Assembly: GCA_023091665.1 (NCBI GenBank)
Contig: JALJCQ010000026.1
Coordinates: 372,001-436,000, forward strand
Reading direction: 5' to 3'
DNA length: 64,000 nucleotides
Origin: Pythium myriotylum
Lineage: Eukaryota; Oomycota; Peronosporomycetes; Pythiales; Pythiaceae
A program made the position numbers and the translations under genes. Numbering within the stretch: the stretch's first letter is position 1; the number at the start of each line of letters is the position of its first letter. This document shows positions 20,393 through 30,125 of this stretch, piece by piece. A model generated the notes under the pieces. The model ran no database searches. It had not been told where the DNA came from and worked only from the letters and a program-made list of their open reading frames with translations.

Positions 20393-22003
20393 ATGACAGA
20401 AACTGCGGAAGGTGTTCCTTGCCTACCTCAACCGCTTCCGGCTGATCGTTGCGGCGAGATCGAGCGCCTCGCGATGGATCTCGTTCAGGCTACTTTGGGT
20501 CGATACGCGAAGCACATTCAGAGCGGCTCACCAGACCATCGAGTGGACACCGCGAAGTGGAAGTACGCTAAACGCCGCGACGACTTGAAGTTTTATCGTG
20601 CACGAGACCGCCACCAGCCCAACGTCTTCGGTGACTTGCCCAGCGAAACACTTGACCCGACGAAATGGCAACCTCTTGCTGTGGTTCTTTGTGTGGGGTC
20701 TCTGGGTGGATCCATTGAAGACGCATTGTACGGTACAGCTACGCCAACAGAGATCTCCATGGACGCAAGATCCCTCTTATTACAAGATGGATTTACTCAC
20801 CACCGCGTTCTCCAAGACATCAAGCTCCCGACAAAAGAGGATCCCTTCCACTACGTCGGTATCAAGTGGGGCAAGCGCTCTCCCAGTATCTCGCCGCTTT
20901 TGAAGCCGCGGGACATTTTGTATGTGGAAGCGTCCGGCTTCCTCGACGTACCGCGCAGGAGTGGAGGTTCTGAGCGAGTAGGTTACGTTGTCCAGCAGTC
21001 TATCGAGATCCCAGAGCTAGAGAATGCCACGAGCAAGCGCGCTGTGCGCGAACAGATATCGCTCTGCTCGATTTTTCGGCAACGAACACAGAACAACGTC
21101 GACGTTTTTGCCACGCTCAAGACCGACCCAGGCGGAAACCTGCCTCCAAAGCTTGCTGCAATGTCCGCTGTCAATTCGTTGTTCGCAGCTGCGGGAGTGA
21201 TCGACTGTGCACGAAAGAAGAAACTCGCGTGGCTTGTGAGTAGCGAGGAGAGTGAGAAGTCCAGAGAAGAGGATATCATCGTACTTAAAGTGCGAGGGAC
21301 GAACTGGTGTTGTCTCCAGTGCTCACGTAGCCAGTCATCCTTTAGCTCGCTTCGAGCGTGCGCAGTCTGTCGCTCTACATTCTGCTCCAGATGTATCATC
21401 ACGCAGAAATTGGCTCTCGGAACGGCAGCTCTGGAAGTCAAGCTCCAGTCAGTAAAAATTTGTGTCGGCTGCATTTCCAGTGCCATGTGGAAGGTCGATA
21501 GCACTCGCGCTGCGACCGACGAATACGTTCTCGGAAGCCACGCCCATTGTCGTGGGCGTTCTGTGTCAGTTCTCGGATCGGACTGGGAAGACCAAGCGTT
21601 GGAATTCGCGCAGACGGCGTCTACAGGACTCAGCTCTCCAGTGTTTTGCCTCACCAAAAGAATTATGGATCCGATCCTTACATCGGAGACGCAGTCAACC
21701 GTGTCACCAGACTCGTCACCTGCTGCAGCTTCAGCTGCACCTTCCTCGTGCATTTCCTACTCGGAAAGCGAGGATTTCTCTATAGACGGGACCTACGACG
21801 AGTTCGCTGACGATGATGATCTCGACGAAGAGGTCGAGATCGCAGCTCCTGTGTTGATTGAAGAGACAACACGAGAACGTCTCATGCGCCAAATGCAGGA
21901 GCTCCGTGTCCAGGCCGAGATGACCTACTACTACACCAAGCACCAGTCGCTGCAGCTTCAACGTGCCCCACTCGATTCGGGGTCGATAAGTTATTGTGGA
22001 TAG
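20393..22003 (+). CDS. START/FYVE-like protein, member 7
   Basis: A 536-aa intronless gene starting MTETAEGVPCLPQPLPADRC. START-like boxes are KRRDDLKFYRARD, GSLGGSIEDALYGTATPTE, GIKWGKRSPSISPLL (most copies have GLKW), RDILYVEASGF, ERVGYVVQQSI and TDPGG. The His-Ser of the usual HSV box is Gln-Ser here, an unusual change. The FYVE-like finger is at about 305-357 (CLQC, CAVC, CSRC, CVGC). The tail carries DWEDQALEFAQTAST and SSPVF as in member 6, then a Ser/Ala- and Asp/Glu-rich stretch. The C-terminal box is EIAAPVLIEETT, RLMRQMQELRVQAEMTYYYT. Confidence 0.94.
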   Translation: MTETAEGVPCLPQPLPADRCGEIERLAMDLVQATLGRYAKHIQSGSPDHRVDTAKWKYAKRRDDLKFYRARDRHQPNVFGDLPSETLDPTKWQPLAVVLCVGSLGGSIEDALYGTATPTEISMDARSLLLQDGFTHHRVLQDIKLPTKEDPFHYVGIKWGKRSPSISPLLKPRDILYVEASGFLDVPRRSGGSERVGYVVQQSIEIPELENATSKRAVREQISLCSIFRQRTQNNVDVFATLKTDPGGNLPPKLAAMSAVNSLFAAAGVIDCARKKKLAWLVSSEESEKSREEDIIVLKVRGTNWCCLQCSRSQSSFSSLRACAVCRSTFCSRCIITQKLALGTAALEVKLQSVKICVGCISSAMWKVDSTRAATDEYVLGSHAHCRGRSVSVLGSDWEDQALEFAQTASTGLSSPVFCLTKRIMDPILTSETQSTVSPDSSPAAASAAPSSCISYSESEDFSIDGTYDEFADDDDLDEEVEIAAPVLIEETTRERLMRQMQELRVQAEMTYYYTKHQSLQLQRAPLDSGSISYCG

Positions 22004-22651
22004 ATAAGTATGAAATCCAATCAAGTCGTTTGCGATAGCTACGTGTACATCAAGCAAAAAGTCGGTGGTCGTCTGTCGAAATGCAGAGGATCGACGCCAA
22101 ACAACTTCCGCCAGCTGCCGAATCCTAGTGGAGGCAACTCAAGTTCTTCGAGGTGATGCCACCCACGGTACTCGTGGTGGTCAAACAAAACTCGCCGGTG
22201 CATGCGTCATCAACGTAAGAGTAGTCCAACTCATTCACGGAAGAAGAGAGGGAGGCATGAGCCGACAATGATACGTCAGACTTCCCATAAATAGTATCTC
22301 ACTCAAACAGAGGCCCTTCAAGTAGTTACTACAGTCTGTCGTAAACCTCCATAAAAACACTAATTGTACGAGTAGATGCCATCAAATAATACAAGTAGAA
22401 GACCAGCTGGTTCGAGCGGTCACCACCACGTCGGTGACTGGACATCCAGCTTCGGTGAGACCGGATATCTCTCACGCAAGTACAGTACAGTACACTGTCG
22501 ATCTTCCCACCGCAATGCTTGTCTTCTGCTCTGGATCTCGTGTTGATGGATGCCGTGGACGATCCGGCGCTCCACGAATCGTGAACCCGTCGGGCTTTTT
22601 CGTTGCTTTAGTGCAGGCATCGTGCTGAACTCCTCGTCTGAGAGGACGCGA
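22004..22651. other. 650-bp intergenic region
   Basis: I see no gene, relic or element beyond the flanking promoter of member 8. Confidence 0.5.
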
Positions 22652-22665
22652 CCATTTCCGATTCA
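22652..22665 (+). promoter_or_regulatory. Inr/FPR-like core promoter of member 8
   Basis: CCATTTCCGATTCA is a fair match to Inr plus FPR. It abuts the ATG at 22668, so either the 5' leader is very short or this match is chance. Confidence 0.4.
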
Positions 22666-22667
22666 GC

Positions 22668-24173
22668 ATGTCTGCGACCGCGTCCACGCCCTGCCTCGGC
22701 AAGCCGCTCTCGCGAGACCAGTGTCTCCGATATGAGCGTCAGGCCAAGGTCGCCATGAAGCGAACGCTCGACCAGTACCTCGATCACATTCGACTCCAGC
22801 CGCATGACCGTCGCGTAGATCCTGGGCGCTGGGAACTCACCAAGACTCGTGGAGATGTCAGCATCTTCAAGTCCCGTGACGGCCTCCAACCCAATGTTTT
22901 TGCGGAGGCCACTCGTGGTCCAGTGGGTGAGATCGATCGTTTGGCACCTTTGACAGCGCTGCTCTGCGTCGGCTCATTCGTCGGCAGCATCGAAGACGCC
23001 ATGTACGGAGCTGCGACGCCGACGGAGATGACCATGGCGACACGCTCTCTGCTCATCGAAGACGAGTTCGAGGAACACCGAGTCCTTCAAGACATCAAGA
23101 AACCGACAGTCGAGAATCCGTTCGAGTACGTTGGACTCAAGTGGTCGCTGCGAAAGTCCCGTGTTCCCGGTGTCGTTCGGCGTCGCGATCTCGTGTACGT
23201 TGAAGCCACTGGCTTCCACGAGTTCGCTCGACGAGGCAAGCAGGAACGTGTGGGCTACACGGTTTGCCACTCAGTGGACGTACCAGATCTCCCGTCTACG
23301 GAAAAGAGCAACGGAACTGTTCGTGCACGGTTCTCAATGTGCTCGATCTTTCGTCAAATGTCCTCAAACACCGTTGATGTTTACATCACGGTGATTACGG
23401 ACCCGGCAGGGAGTCTGCCGTCTGCTCTCGCTGTTAAATCTGCTTCTGGGGCTCTAGTTGCTGCCTCCCGTGTTATGGAGTGTGCTCTGAACAAGAAACT
23501 TTCCTGGATGCTTCGCCACAATTCGACGTTGGCGTGTCCGGCCGACAAGCGATCAGAGCGAAGCTGCAACAACTGCGCCCGCACGCTTTCAGCGCTCAAC
23601 TCGCACAGCTCGTGCGGTATCTGTCTCTCTCCTGTGTGCTCTCGATGCCTACGGTCGAGCCAACTTGTACTCGGAGACAAACCGAGCGAGCTCACTCTCC
23701 AGTCGATACCGGTATGCCACTCGTGTGTGTCCAAGGCCAATCGCAGCGTCAAGACTAACCAAATCGCTGCACGGGAGTACGGTATAAGTCGTAGACGATC
23801 GACGACGATGCTGTCGCGAGTGGAAAGACACACGCAGTTGCCCAGCGTAACGAAGGACGTCGATCTGCGCTCGCAAACAATCAACATGGACCGCGTCCAC
23901 ACAGCAGCTGAGCAACTGCTGCGCCAGCGGCAGATCAATCGGTCCTTCCTGGTGCCGCAACGGGAGCCCGAGTTCTCCCGCTCCGAGTTGAAGAAGCCCG
24001 AAAAAGTCGTCTTCGCACGAGTGGAGCGCTTCTCCCGTCCTGTCGCACGGAGCGAGAGCCTTCAGATCTTCGACAGACTCACGGCTCTGCAGAGACAAGC
24101 CGAAGAAACACAGCGAATGCTGTCCCAACAAACACGGTCGCTCGAGATTGAGCGACGCCGACGATACACGTAG
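22668..24173 (+). CDS. START/FYVE-like protein, member 8
   Basis: A 501-aa intronless gene starting MSATASTPCLGKPLSRDQC. START-like boxes are KTRGDVSIFKSRD, GSFVGSIEDAMYGAATPTE, GLKWSLRKSRVPGVV, RDLVYVEATGF, ERVGYTVCHSV and TDPAG (usual SDPGG). The FYVE-like finger is at about 299-351 (CNNC, CGIC, CSRC, CHSC); the Trp that usually precedes the first pair is missing. The tail is basic and Arg-rich, unlike the acidic tails of members 6, 7 and 9. The usual PVPV motif is not visible. The C-terminal box is IFDRLTALQRQAEETQRML, ending in a basic run. It is intact. Confidence 0.93.
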   Translation: MSATASTPCLGKPLSRDQCLRYERQAKVAMKRTLDQYLDHIRLQPHDRRVDPGRWELTKTRGDVSIFKSRDGLQPNVFAEATRGPVGEIDRLAPLTALLCVGSFVGSIEDAMYGAATPTEMTMATRSLLIEDEFEEHRVLQDIKKPTVENPFEYVGLKWSLRKSRVPGVVRRRDLVYVEATGFHEFARRGKQERVGYTVCHSVDVPDLPSTEKSNGTVRARFSMCSIFRQMSSNTVDVYITVITDPAGSLPSALAVKSASGALVAASRVMECALNKKLSWMLRHNSTLACPADKRSERSCNNCARTLSALNSHSSCGICLSPVCSRCLRSSQLVLGDKPSELTLQSIPVCHSCVSKANRSVKTNQIAAREYGISRRRSTTMLSRVERHTQLPSVTKDVDLRSQTINMDRVHTAAEQLLRQRQINRSFLVPQREPEFSRSELKKPEKVVFARVERFSRPVARSESLQIFDRLTALQRQAEETQRMLSQQTRSLEIERRRRYT

Positions 24174-24900
24174 AGTTTCATCATAGAAAAACACATTGTA
24201 GAATATTCGAGTCATCAAAACCAGAAGTCAACCATCAAGAGAAAAATCCTTTCCCAACCAAGACCTAACTTCAATACGGAGAACTCAGTGTGGCTACTGT
24301 ACAGTTGTCAATGACGCGACGCTGTCGAACACTCGCACGTGGACACCTCCCACCCGTTACGCACCAAACACTCGCTCAGCACGATCGAAGCTGCCAGTGA
24401 CGCCAGAGTCATCGACTGATCCCCGTGCAGCTGGTAGGAATCCTGCTTTCTCTGGGTTCATGGACTCGACACGCCACTCGGACCTTTTAGTAGGCGTGGT
24501 TGTCTGACCCTGCGTGAAATTCTTATGTCCCTGAGCTCATGTACAGGAATTCTACACTCGAAGTTGTCTCTTCTCTTCTGGCGATGTGGTCGGTGATAAG
24601 CACAGTGTCTTGGACCCCGTCAGCCGCATTGTACAGAGACTGAAGTCTAGGCATCTTCCCCATGATATTCACGGCAGCCATCCGAGCTCATCACCCTATG
24701 ATGGATTCCACCAGATAAGAATGATCCCAGAAGCAGGAACCAACTGACCAAACTGACCATGAATCGGGCTGTTGAGCAAAGCCAGACTTGCCTTCAAAAA
24801 CAAAGATCTGTTACAGTATCGACCGGGAAAGTGGTGACTCGCCCTGAGAAAAATGGCCTCAAAAAAAGTGAACCTCCATGGATCGACACACGAAAAATCG
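24174..24900. other. 730-bp intergenic region
   Basis: No gene is seen. An in-frame extension of member 9 reaches back to 24878, but it lies upstream of that gene's promoter element and lacks family similarity. Confidence 0.5.
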
Positions 24901-24916
24901 GCTCATTCTGCAAATC
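24901..24916 (+). promoter_or_regulatory. Inr/FPR core promoter of member 9
   Basis: GCTCATTCTGCAAATC is the closest match in the window to GCTCATTYYNCAWTTT, with only two deviations near the 3' end. It sits 36 nt before the ATG at 24953 and inside the longer open frame. It therefore decides the start at 24953 over 24878. Confidence 0.75.
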
Positions 24917-24952
24917 GCATCAGGCGAGCAGCTCCACTTTGGACTCACTGCA

Positions 24953-26563
24953 ATGACTTCTGAGGCTGATCTTGCACCTCGCCTTCGCCGCGCGGTACCG
25001 CCGGATCGATGCCGCGAGTATGAGAGGCTCGCGGAGTCGATCGTCCAAAGTGCGGCTTCGAACTATACTACTTTCATCCGCTCGCGCAACCTCCTCGCGA
25101 ATACCAAGCAGTGGAAGCTCATCAAGCGACGAGAGAACTTGAAAATTTACCGCGCGAGGTCGATATCACAGGTCTCATTGACACAAGACTTACAGGAGAA
25201 TCAACAGCCGCAATGGACCGCGCGCTCTTCCGTACTCTGCGTCGGCTCCCTCGTCGGAAGTATCGAGGATGCGATGTATGGCTCCATCACCCCGACAGCA
25301 CTCTCGATGGCAACCCGGTCGTTGCTAACTCAGGATGAGTTCACGCACCATGCAGTGTTACAAGATATCACGCCACCTACGGTCGAGGAGCCGTTTCTAT
25401 ATTGCGGACTAAAGTGGGCAAGGAGATCCTCAAAGGCTGCCAGTGTTGTGAAGGCGCGTGACCTTGTTTACGTCGAGGCCTCGGGGTTCCTCGATATCCC
25501 GACAGATTCTGGGACAGAGAGTGTGGGCTATACAGTGTGCCATTCCGTCGAGATTCCAGAGCTTGATCCAGCGTTTGTGAGAAGAACTATCCGTGGCCGT
25601 ATGTCGCTGTGCTCGATCTTCCGCCAGAAAACTGTCGACCACGTCGAAGTCTTCGCCGTACTTGCGTCAGATCCCGGTGGGAGCCTTACAGCCAGACTCT
25701 CGGCAAAGTCCGCAGCGAATGCGCTGATCGCAGGAGCAAACGTGATGGAGTGTGCGCTGAACCGAAAACTCGCGTGGCTTCGAGGCAAAAGACGTGCATC
25801 TGTCGGCGACAGTCCTGTTGCTGTAGCAACGGTTAAAGGCTCGGGTTGGTGTTGTGTCCACTGCTCTCGGAGTATTTCTTCGCTGAACGCACTCAACGCA
25901 TGCGATATTTGCCACTCCACAGTCTGCGGTCGGTGCATCACGGAGCGCAAGTTGGCGATTGGCACTTCACCGCGAGAACCGAGGCTGTGTCCGACACAAG
26001 TGTGCCTGAAATGCCTCTCGCAGGCTTTAACCAAGGTCGATTGTCGCATTCTTGCGACAGAAGAGTTTGCTCTGAGCGGAAGGCGAAGTCCCACACGGAA
26101 TGGAAGTGCTGTCTACCCAGCGAATAACACTCTGAAGCAAAGTGTCTGCGACTGTGAGACGCCTTTCGTCAAAGCGAACACTCCAAAGTTAATTTTGATC
26201 GAGTCCGTCCGCCCTGACGAGACTGTACCTACCTATCGAGTGCGAGATTCAACACAACACGACAATCCGTTTGATACGGATCTTTCCGACTCCGAGAAGA
26301 ACCTAATCGGTGAGTCAAGTGAGTGGGAGGACGATGGCGATGACGAAGACGAAGAAGAAGACGTCGTCGAGCTGGTAAGTCCAGTGCCGGTGCGCGGAGA
26401 CTCCGGTGAAACCCTTCTTCTTCAGATGGCTGCACTTCAGGTTAAAGCCGAACAAACCTATCAGTTCACCACTGACCAGACATTAAGCCTCCAGCGATCG
26501 AAGTTGAGCTCTCACTGGGGACGAGATAGGTCATCGGTACGGATCCAACCCCTCCATTATTAA
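24953..26563 (+). CDS. START/FYVE-like protein, member 9 (stop codon inside a transposon target duplication)
   Basis: A 536-aa intronless gene from MTSEADLAPRLRRAVPPDRC. START-like boxes are KRRENLKIYRARS, GSLVGSIEDAMYGSITPTA, GLKWARRSSKAASVV, RDLVYVEASGF, ESVGYTVCHSV, SDPGG and NRKLAW. The FYVE-like finger is at about 298-351 (CVHC, CDIC, CGRC, CLKC). The tail is strongly acidic (DDGDDEDEEED), with the box ELVSPVPVRGD, LLLQMAALQVKAEQTYQFT. The last codons and the TAA stop form the 8-bp ATTATTAA that is duplicated on either side of a Mutator-like element. Insertion therefore left the protein unchanged but replaced its 3' UTR and polyadenylation region. Confidence 0.94.
   Translation: MTSEADLAPRLRRAVPPDRCREYERLAESIVQSAASNYTTFIRSRNLLANTKQWKLIKRRENLKIYRARSISQVSLTQDLQENQQPQWTARSSVLCVGSLVGSIEDAMYGSITPTALSMATRSLLTQDEFTHHAVLQDITPPTVEEPFLYCGLKWARRSSKAASVVKARDLVYVEASGFLDIPTDSGTESVGYTVCHSVEIPELDPAFVRRTIRGRMSLCSIFRQKTVDHVEVFAVLASDPGGSLTARLSAKSAANALIAGANVMECALNRKLAWLRGKRRASVGDSPVAVATVKGSGWCCVHCSRSISSLNALNACDICHSTVCGRCITERKLAIGTSPREPRLCPTQVCLKCLSQALTKVDCRILATEEFALSGRRSPTRNGSAVYPANNTLKQSVCDCETPFVKANTPKLILIESVRPDETVPTYRVRDSTQHDNPFDTDLSDSEKNLIGESSEWEDDGDDEDEEEDVVELVSPVPVRGDSGETLLLQMAALQVKAEQTYQFTTDQTLSLQRSKLSSHWGRDRSSVRIQPLHY
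26556..26563. repeat. left target-site duplication of the Mutator-like element
   Basis: ATTATTAA is repeated at 27365-27372. Flanking bases CTCC and GG also match on both sides and partly belong to the terminal repeats, so a duplication of 8-10 bp cannot be distinguished. It contains the stop codon of member 9. Confidence 0.85.
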
Positions 26564-26720
26564 GGAGAATTCGCCAAGATGTGAGTAAATCCAGAAAGGT
26601 TCGCCGAGATGTGAAACGCTCGCCAACATATGAGTGATGAACTTCAGAAAAAAACAGATGACGAACTTACCATGTAGCGATGCACCCGGGGGTACAAATA
26701 CACAAAGTGTAAATATAGTA
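26564..26720. repeat. left terminal inverted repeat of MULE
   Basis: It begins GGAGAATTCGCCAAGATGTG and is the reverse complement of 27209-27364. It contains repeated CGCCAAGATGTGAG-like words (near 26572, 26602 and 26621) that could be transposase-binding sites. Confidence 0.9.
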
Positions 26721-26885
26721 CGCATGGTGTAAATATAGTATGCGCTGCCAGGCGTGATTTTGGTATGAGTCCGAGTCCGCGAGCACAGCGATGTTGGTAT
26801 GAGTCTCAGAGTCCAGGAGCACAGTGTCTATTCGCATTGTCGCTTTTTTTTTTTAAGTCTTCCCGCATAATATCCACGAAGCTTT

Positions 26886-27191
26886 TCATGAATGCGAAGG
26901 GTAGCTTGGACCGGATTCCATCTGTTTGGCCGTGCTGTGCTCACTCTCGACAAAATTCGTCGTGCGACATCCGTACACCTTTGTCTTGATGTTCGGGTAT
27001 ACACACCAAGTGTACGGATCGATCTGTTCTACGTGCTCACGAACTTTCTCGCCGCACGCAATCTGAAGTACAGCTAGCTGAGAGTCAAACTTGCTCTTAT
27101 CCAATGCCTGTTGAAGTTCCCAAATGATGGATGCATGCTCATCGCGAAAACTGCCAGGATGGTTCGAGAGAATGTTCCGGATTATGTGCAA
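26886..27191 (-). pseudogene. MULE transposase fragment
   Basis: About 101 codons are open on the - strand without an ATG at the expected position. Recognisable words are IIWELQQALDKSKFDSQL, VEQIDPYTWCVYPN and YGCRTTNFVESEHSTAK. The last resembles the C-terminal YGWRTTNFVE(S)E region of oomycete Mutator-like transposases. The catalytic DDE core is absent. It is a remnant carried inside a deletion derivative. Confidence 0.75.
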
Positions 27192-27208
27192 TATACAATG
27201 CTTCAGTG

Positions 27209-27364
27209 TGCTATATTAACACAATGTGTATTTGTACCCCCGGGTGCATCGCTACATGGTAAGTTCGTCATCTGTTTTTTTCTGAAGTTCATCACTCACA
27301 TGTTGGCGAGCGTTTCACATCTCGGCGAACCTTCTGGATTTACTCACATCTTGGCGAGTTCTCC
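27209..27364. repeat. right terminal inverted repeat of MULE
   Basis: It ends CTTGGCGAGTTCTCC and mirrors 26564-26720. Confidence 0.9.
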
Positions 27365-27372
27365 ATTATTAA
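27365..27372. repeat. right target-site duplication of MULE
   Basis: ATTATTAA is the second copy of 26556-26563. The sequence that follows (GGGGTTTACG) is presumably the original 3' flank of member 9. Confidence 0.85.
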
Positions 27373-28460
27373 GGGGTTTACGAAAATACCTCGAAGTTTC
27401 ACTTTGTTTCTCCTACATCGGTTTCTTTTTGACGAACCGGATAAGTGGACTTTTGAGTCCACTCACTGGCACCCACTATCGAAAACGACTTCCATATCGA
27501 TACAACGGGAGCTTTTGCAAAAGAGCGAGTCCCGGTGAGTTCGCGATTGTGAGGCTTACGGTGCCGTTCTCATCTTTTGCGAGTCATCTGAGATACGGTT
27601 CATGTTTGGTTGAGACACGGCTGCTGTTGGCGGGGAAGGGGACTTGCCTCAGGGAATCCCCAATGGCAGCCATCACGATCCTCTGATATAGGATAACCAC
27701 CTTTCTTTATTCTAAATGAGAGATATGTATCCATCTCAGCTGCTCCACACCATCCACCTACAGTTGGTGGTTGGTTTGTCCCGAACATCATGCCTTCATT
27801 GCGATAACTGCGCAAGGTAGAGATCTATTTGACCAAGTACAAAGACCCTTTCCTTTCAGATCCTGAAAATGCTTGCAGTCCACGGGTACGCGAGCAGATG
27901 ATGAGGAAACGCGGATACCGCGCACCACTACCGCAGAACTGGCTGTTGGAGGCCTTGATTTACAAACCGACCCAGCCAGCTGGTTTGGAAATCAAGGACT
28001 ATTATTAATAGTCTAGTTACCCAGTTGCACAGACAAATCGTGTATTGTTCAATTTATCCTGTGAAGCGTCAACTTGACGCTCCTCGTGACGCAAACACAC
28101 ACAGTGGTGTCCGACCAGCAAGAAGAATCCGCTACAACTGTCAATGTGGGACACGCAGGCGTGAGGTAGAGTCTCAGCATTGCACATTCTCAGAAACAGG
28201 CTTGTTCGCACCTGTTCCTCAGGTATAGAGAGCGGGTTCTAATGAAAAGTCGTCCGTGATCTGGGATTCACGGGACAAACTGGCCACTTAATGATATGTT
28301 TGATTCGTAGATGGGTCGCTTGCCCGTCTTTCCGATGTAAGCCGAAACATTGTTCAACCCGTCTCCGTAGAACCATACCCATCAATGCAGCTATCAAAAC
28401 ATACGCCACTGACATTTGGATGTAGTTTGGGCCAGTCGGCTCTCATTCAACCGGTTGACA
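27373..28460. other. 1.1-kb intergenic region
   Basis: The first part should be the displaced 3' flank of member 9. No gene or relic is recognised in the rest. Confidence 0.5.
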
Positions 28461-28474
28461 TCACTTTCAAATTG
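28461..28474 (+). promoter_or_regulatory. Inr/FPR-like core promoter of member 10
   Basis: TCACTTTCAAATTG fits the Inr (TCACTTT) and most of the FPR. It lies 33 nt before the ATG at 28507. The promoter is retained although the gene is broken. Confidence 0.6.
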
Positions 28475-28506
28475 GCTTTGCGAGGCCGTCGGGAGAAAAC
28501 GAGGTC

Positions 28507-30125
28507 ATGCATAATGACAGTGATGATACTCCTCGACTACGATTTCCCATGCCCACAGAGCGCCTACGCCAGTTCGAGAGCCTAGCTTTGGGGGTTGTAA
28601 AAGACCTCGTCTCTCAACACTCAGCGTGCATGCGGAATGAAGAGATTCACATCAACAAGGGCAAGTGGAAACTGGTCAAATTACTTGAGGGTATCAAGAT
28701 CTTCCGAGCAAGAGCACGCAATAACGACGACGTGATTAGTCAGCACTGCGAACCATGGACACCAACTGTTCAGACACTGTGCGTGGGTTCGATCAGAGGA
28801 TCTCTTGCGGATGCAATGTCCGGAGCAGCTACTCCTACTGAGTCGTCGATGACAGCGCAGTCAATGCTTCTCCACGGACAAGCTATGTCTCAGCACAAAA
28901 TCTTGCAGGACATCATTTTGCCCACTGTCGACGAGCCATTCCAGTACTGCGGGCTGAAGTTTTCACGAACACGCGTTCTCATCTCGTCAAATCACGTGAT
29001 TACGTGTTTGTTGAAGCCTCAGGGTACCTCAATGTACTACGTGAGTCGAGATCAGAGCGAGTGGGATACATTCTACGCCACTCAATCGATGCTGCTGAAC
29101 TAGATGAAGCCTCGGGCAGTCAAGCAATTCGTGGGCGAATGTCGCTGTGCTGGTTATTTCGAGAACCGTCTTCCAATTGTGTCGAAGTCTACGGTATTCT
29201 CAAGTCCAACCCAGGTGGAAGCCTCCCTACCGCGCTTGCAATGAAGTCGGCTGTCCGTGCTTTAGCAGAGTCTTCTGCTTTTACGTCGTGCTCACTAAAC
29301 AAGAAACTTACCTGGCTTCTTGAGAGGCGAAGAGATGAACAGAACAAGGAGGAACCGACGGTTTTGCTTTCTCAGTTAGCCGACACGTCGTGGTCCTGTG
29401 TACGCTGTGGGAGAAAGGTATCATCATTGAGTTCACTTGAGTCGTGCAGCGTGTGCGGCTCGACAATATGCTCACGATGCGTCACAAATCGGACTGTTGT
29501 GACTAGGAGCGCAGCTGGAAATCTGAATCTGGAGCCTGTGACAGTGTGCGTGGCATGCCTATCAAAGGCTATGCACCAACTCGACAGCAGTCATTTGGCA
29601 ACAGAAGAGTTTGTCCTCGACCAGCGTGACGCTTCAATACCTCATCTATGGAAGCTCATTCCCGAGACACGAAACGACTTGCGATCGTCGGCCTCCCAAG
29701 AAGAAACGTTTGTCATGAATTTCTCCAATCGGGCTGGACAATCCAATCCCGCGAATGTTCGCACACTAACTTCCGTTAGTGGCAGCGACTCAAAAGAGGT
29801 GGTCTTACTCTCTGGCTGGCCCGAGACAAGTGAGGTTGGGTCCGCGCACTATTCCACAGAAGAACAGGGAATTAGTCGAGCCAGGAGGACGTACTCGGCT
29901 TTGGTGTCAGTCTCATCTTACTCCGAGTTTGATGATGACTCTGGCGTTGAGTCGGAGTTTGAGGACGGTATTGAAGTCGTCGCGCCCATGCAATCGCCAG
30001 AATCGGAGTACTCATCTCTCTTGCGGAGGATGCAAGAAATACGAGTTCAAGCGGAGATGGCCTACATTTATACCAAAAACCAATCCGCCAAGCTACAAAG
30101 AAGTCGACTCTATTCGAATCCATAG
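28507..30125 (+). pseudogene. START/FYVE-like protein, member 10, frameshifted
   Basis: The 5' frame (from 28507) carries the N-terminal START half up to GLKFSRTRV. The next frame carries HLVKSRDYVFVEASGYLNV onward to TAG-type termination at 30125. The switch is at about 28975-28985. Compared with GLKWAKRSSRVSSIVKARD of other copies, two residues plus one base are missing, which is a net 7-nt loss. The rest is well preserved: ERVGYILRHSI, SNPGG, the FYVE-like finger (CVRC, CSVC, CSRC, CVAC), an acidic tail, and VVAPMQSPES with LLRRMQEIRVQAEMAYIYT. The damage is therefore recent, or a sequencing error. The W of GLKW is F. Without repair only about 160 native residues would be made. Confidence 0.85.

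Larger units (their letters stand above)
26564..27364. mobile_element. 801-bp Mutator-like (MULE) element with long terminal inverted repeats
   Basis: Inverted repeats of about 156 bp (26564-26720 and 27209-27364) are nearly identical, with a few substitutions and one extra A on the left. Target duplications of 8-10 bp flank them. Long TIRs, this duplication size and an internal transposase fragment point to a Mutator-like element. A hAT element would give 8 bp but usually has short TIRs. Only about 100 codons of transposase remain, so the copy is non-autonomous. The close identity of the arms suggests a fairly recent insertion. Confidence 0.88.

Noticed and set aside
24878..24952. Upstream start for member 9
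   Set aside because: It begins before the Inr/FPR promoter at 24901-24916 and has no similarity to other members' N-termini.
26556..27372. piggyBac insertion because of TTAA in the target site
   Set aside because: The duplication is 8-10 bp, not 4, and the TIRs are about 156 bp with a MULE-type transposase fragment.
28960..29010. Programmed -1 frameshift in member 10
   Set aside because: There is no slippery heptamer with a following structure, and residues are missing against paralogues. A deletion explains it better.
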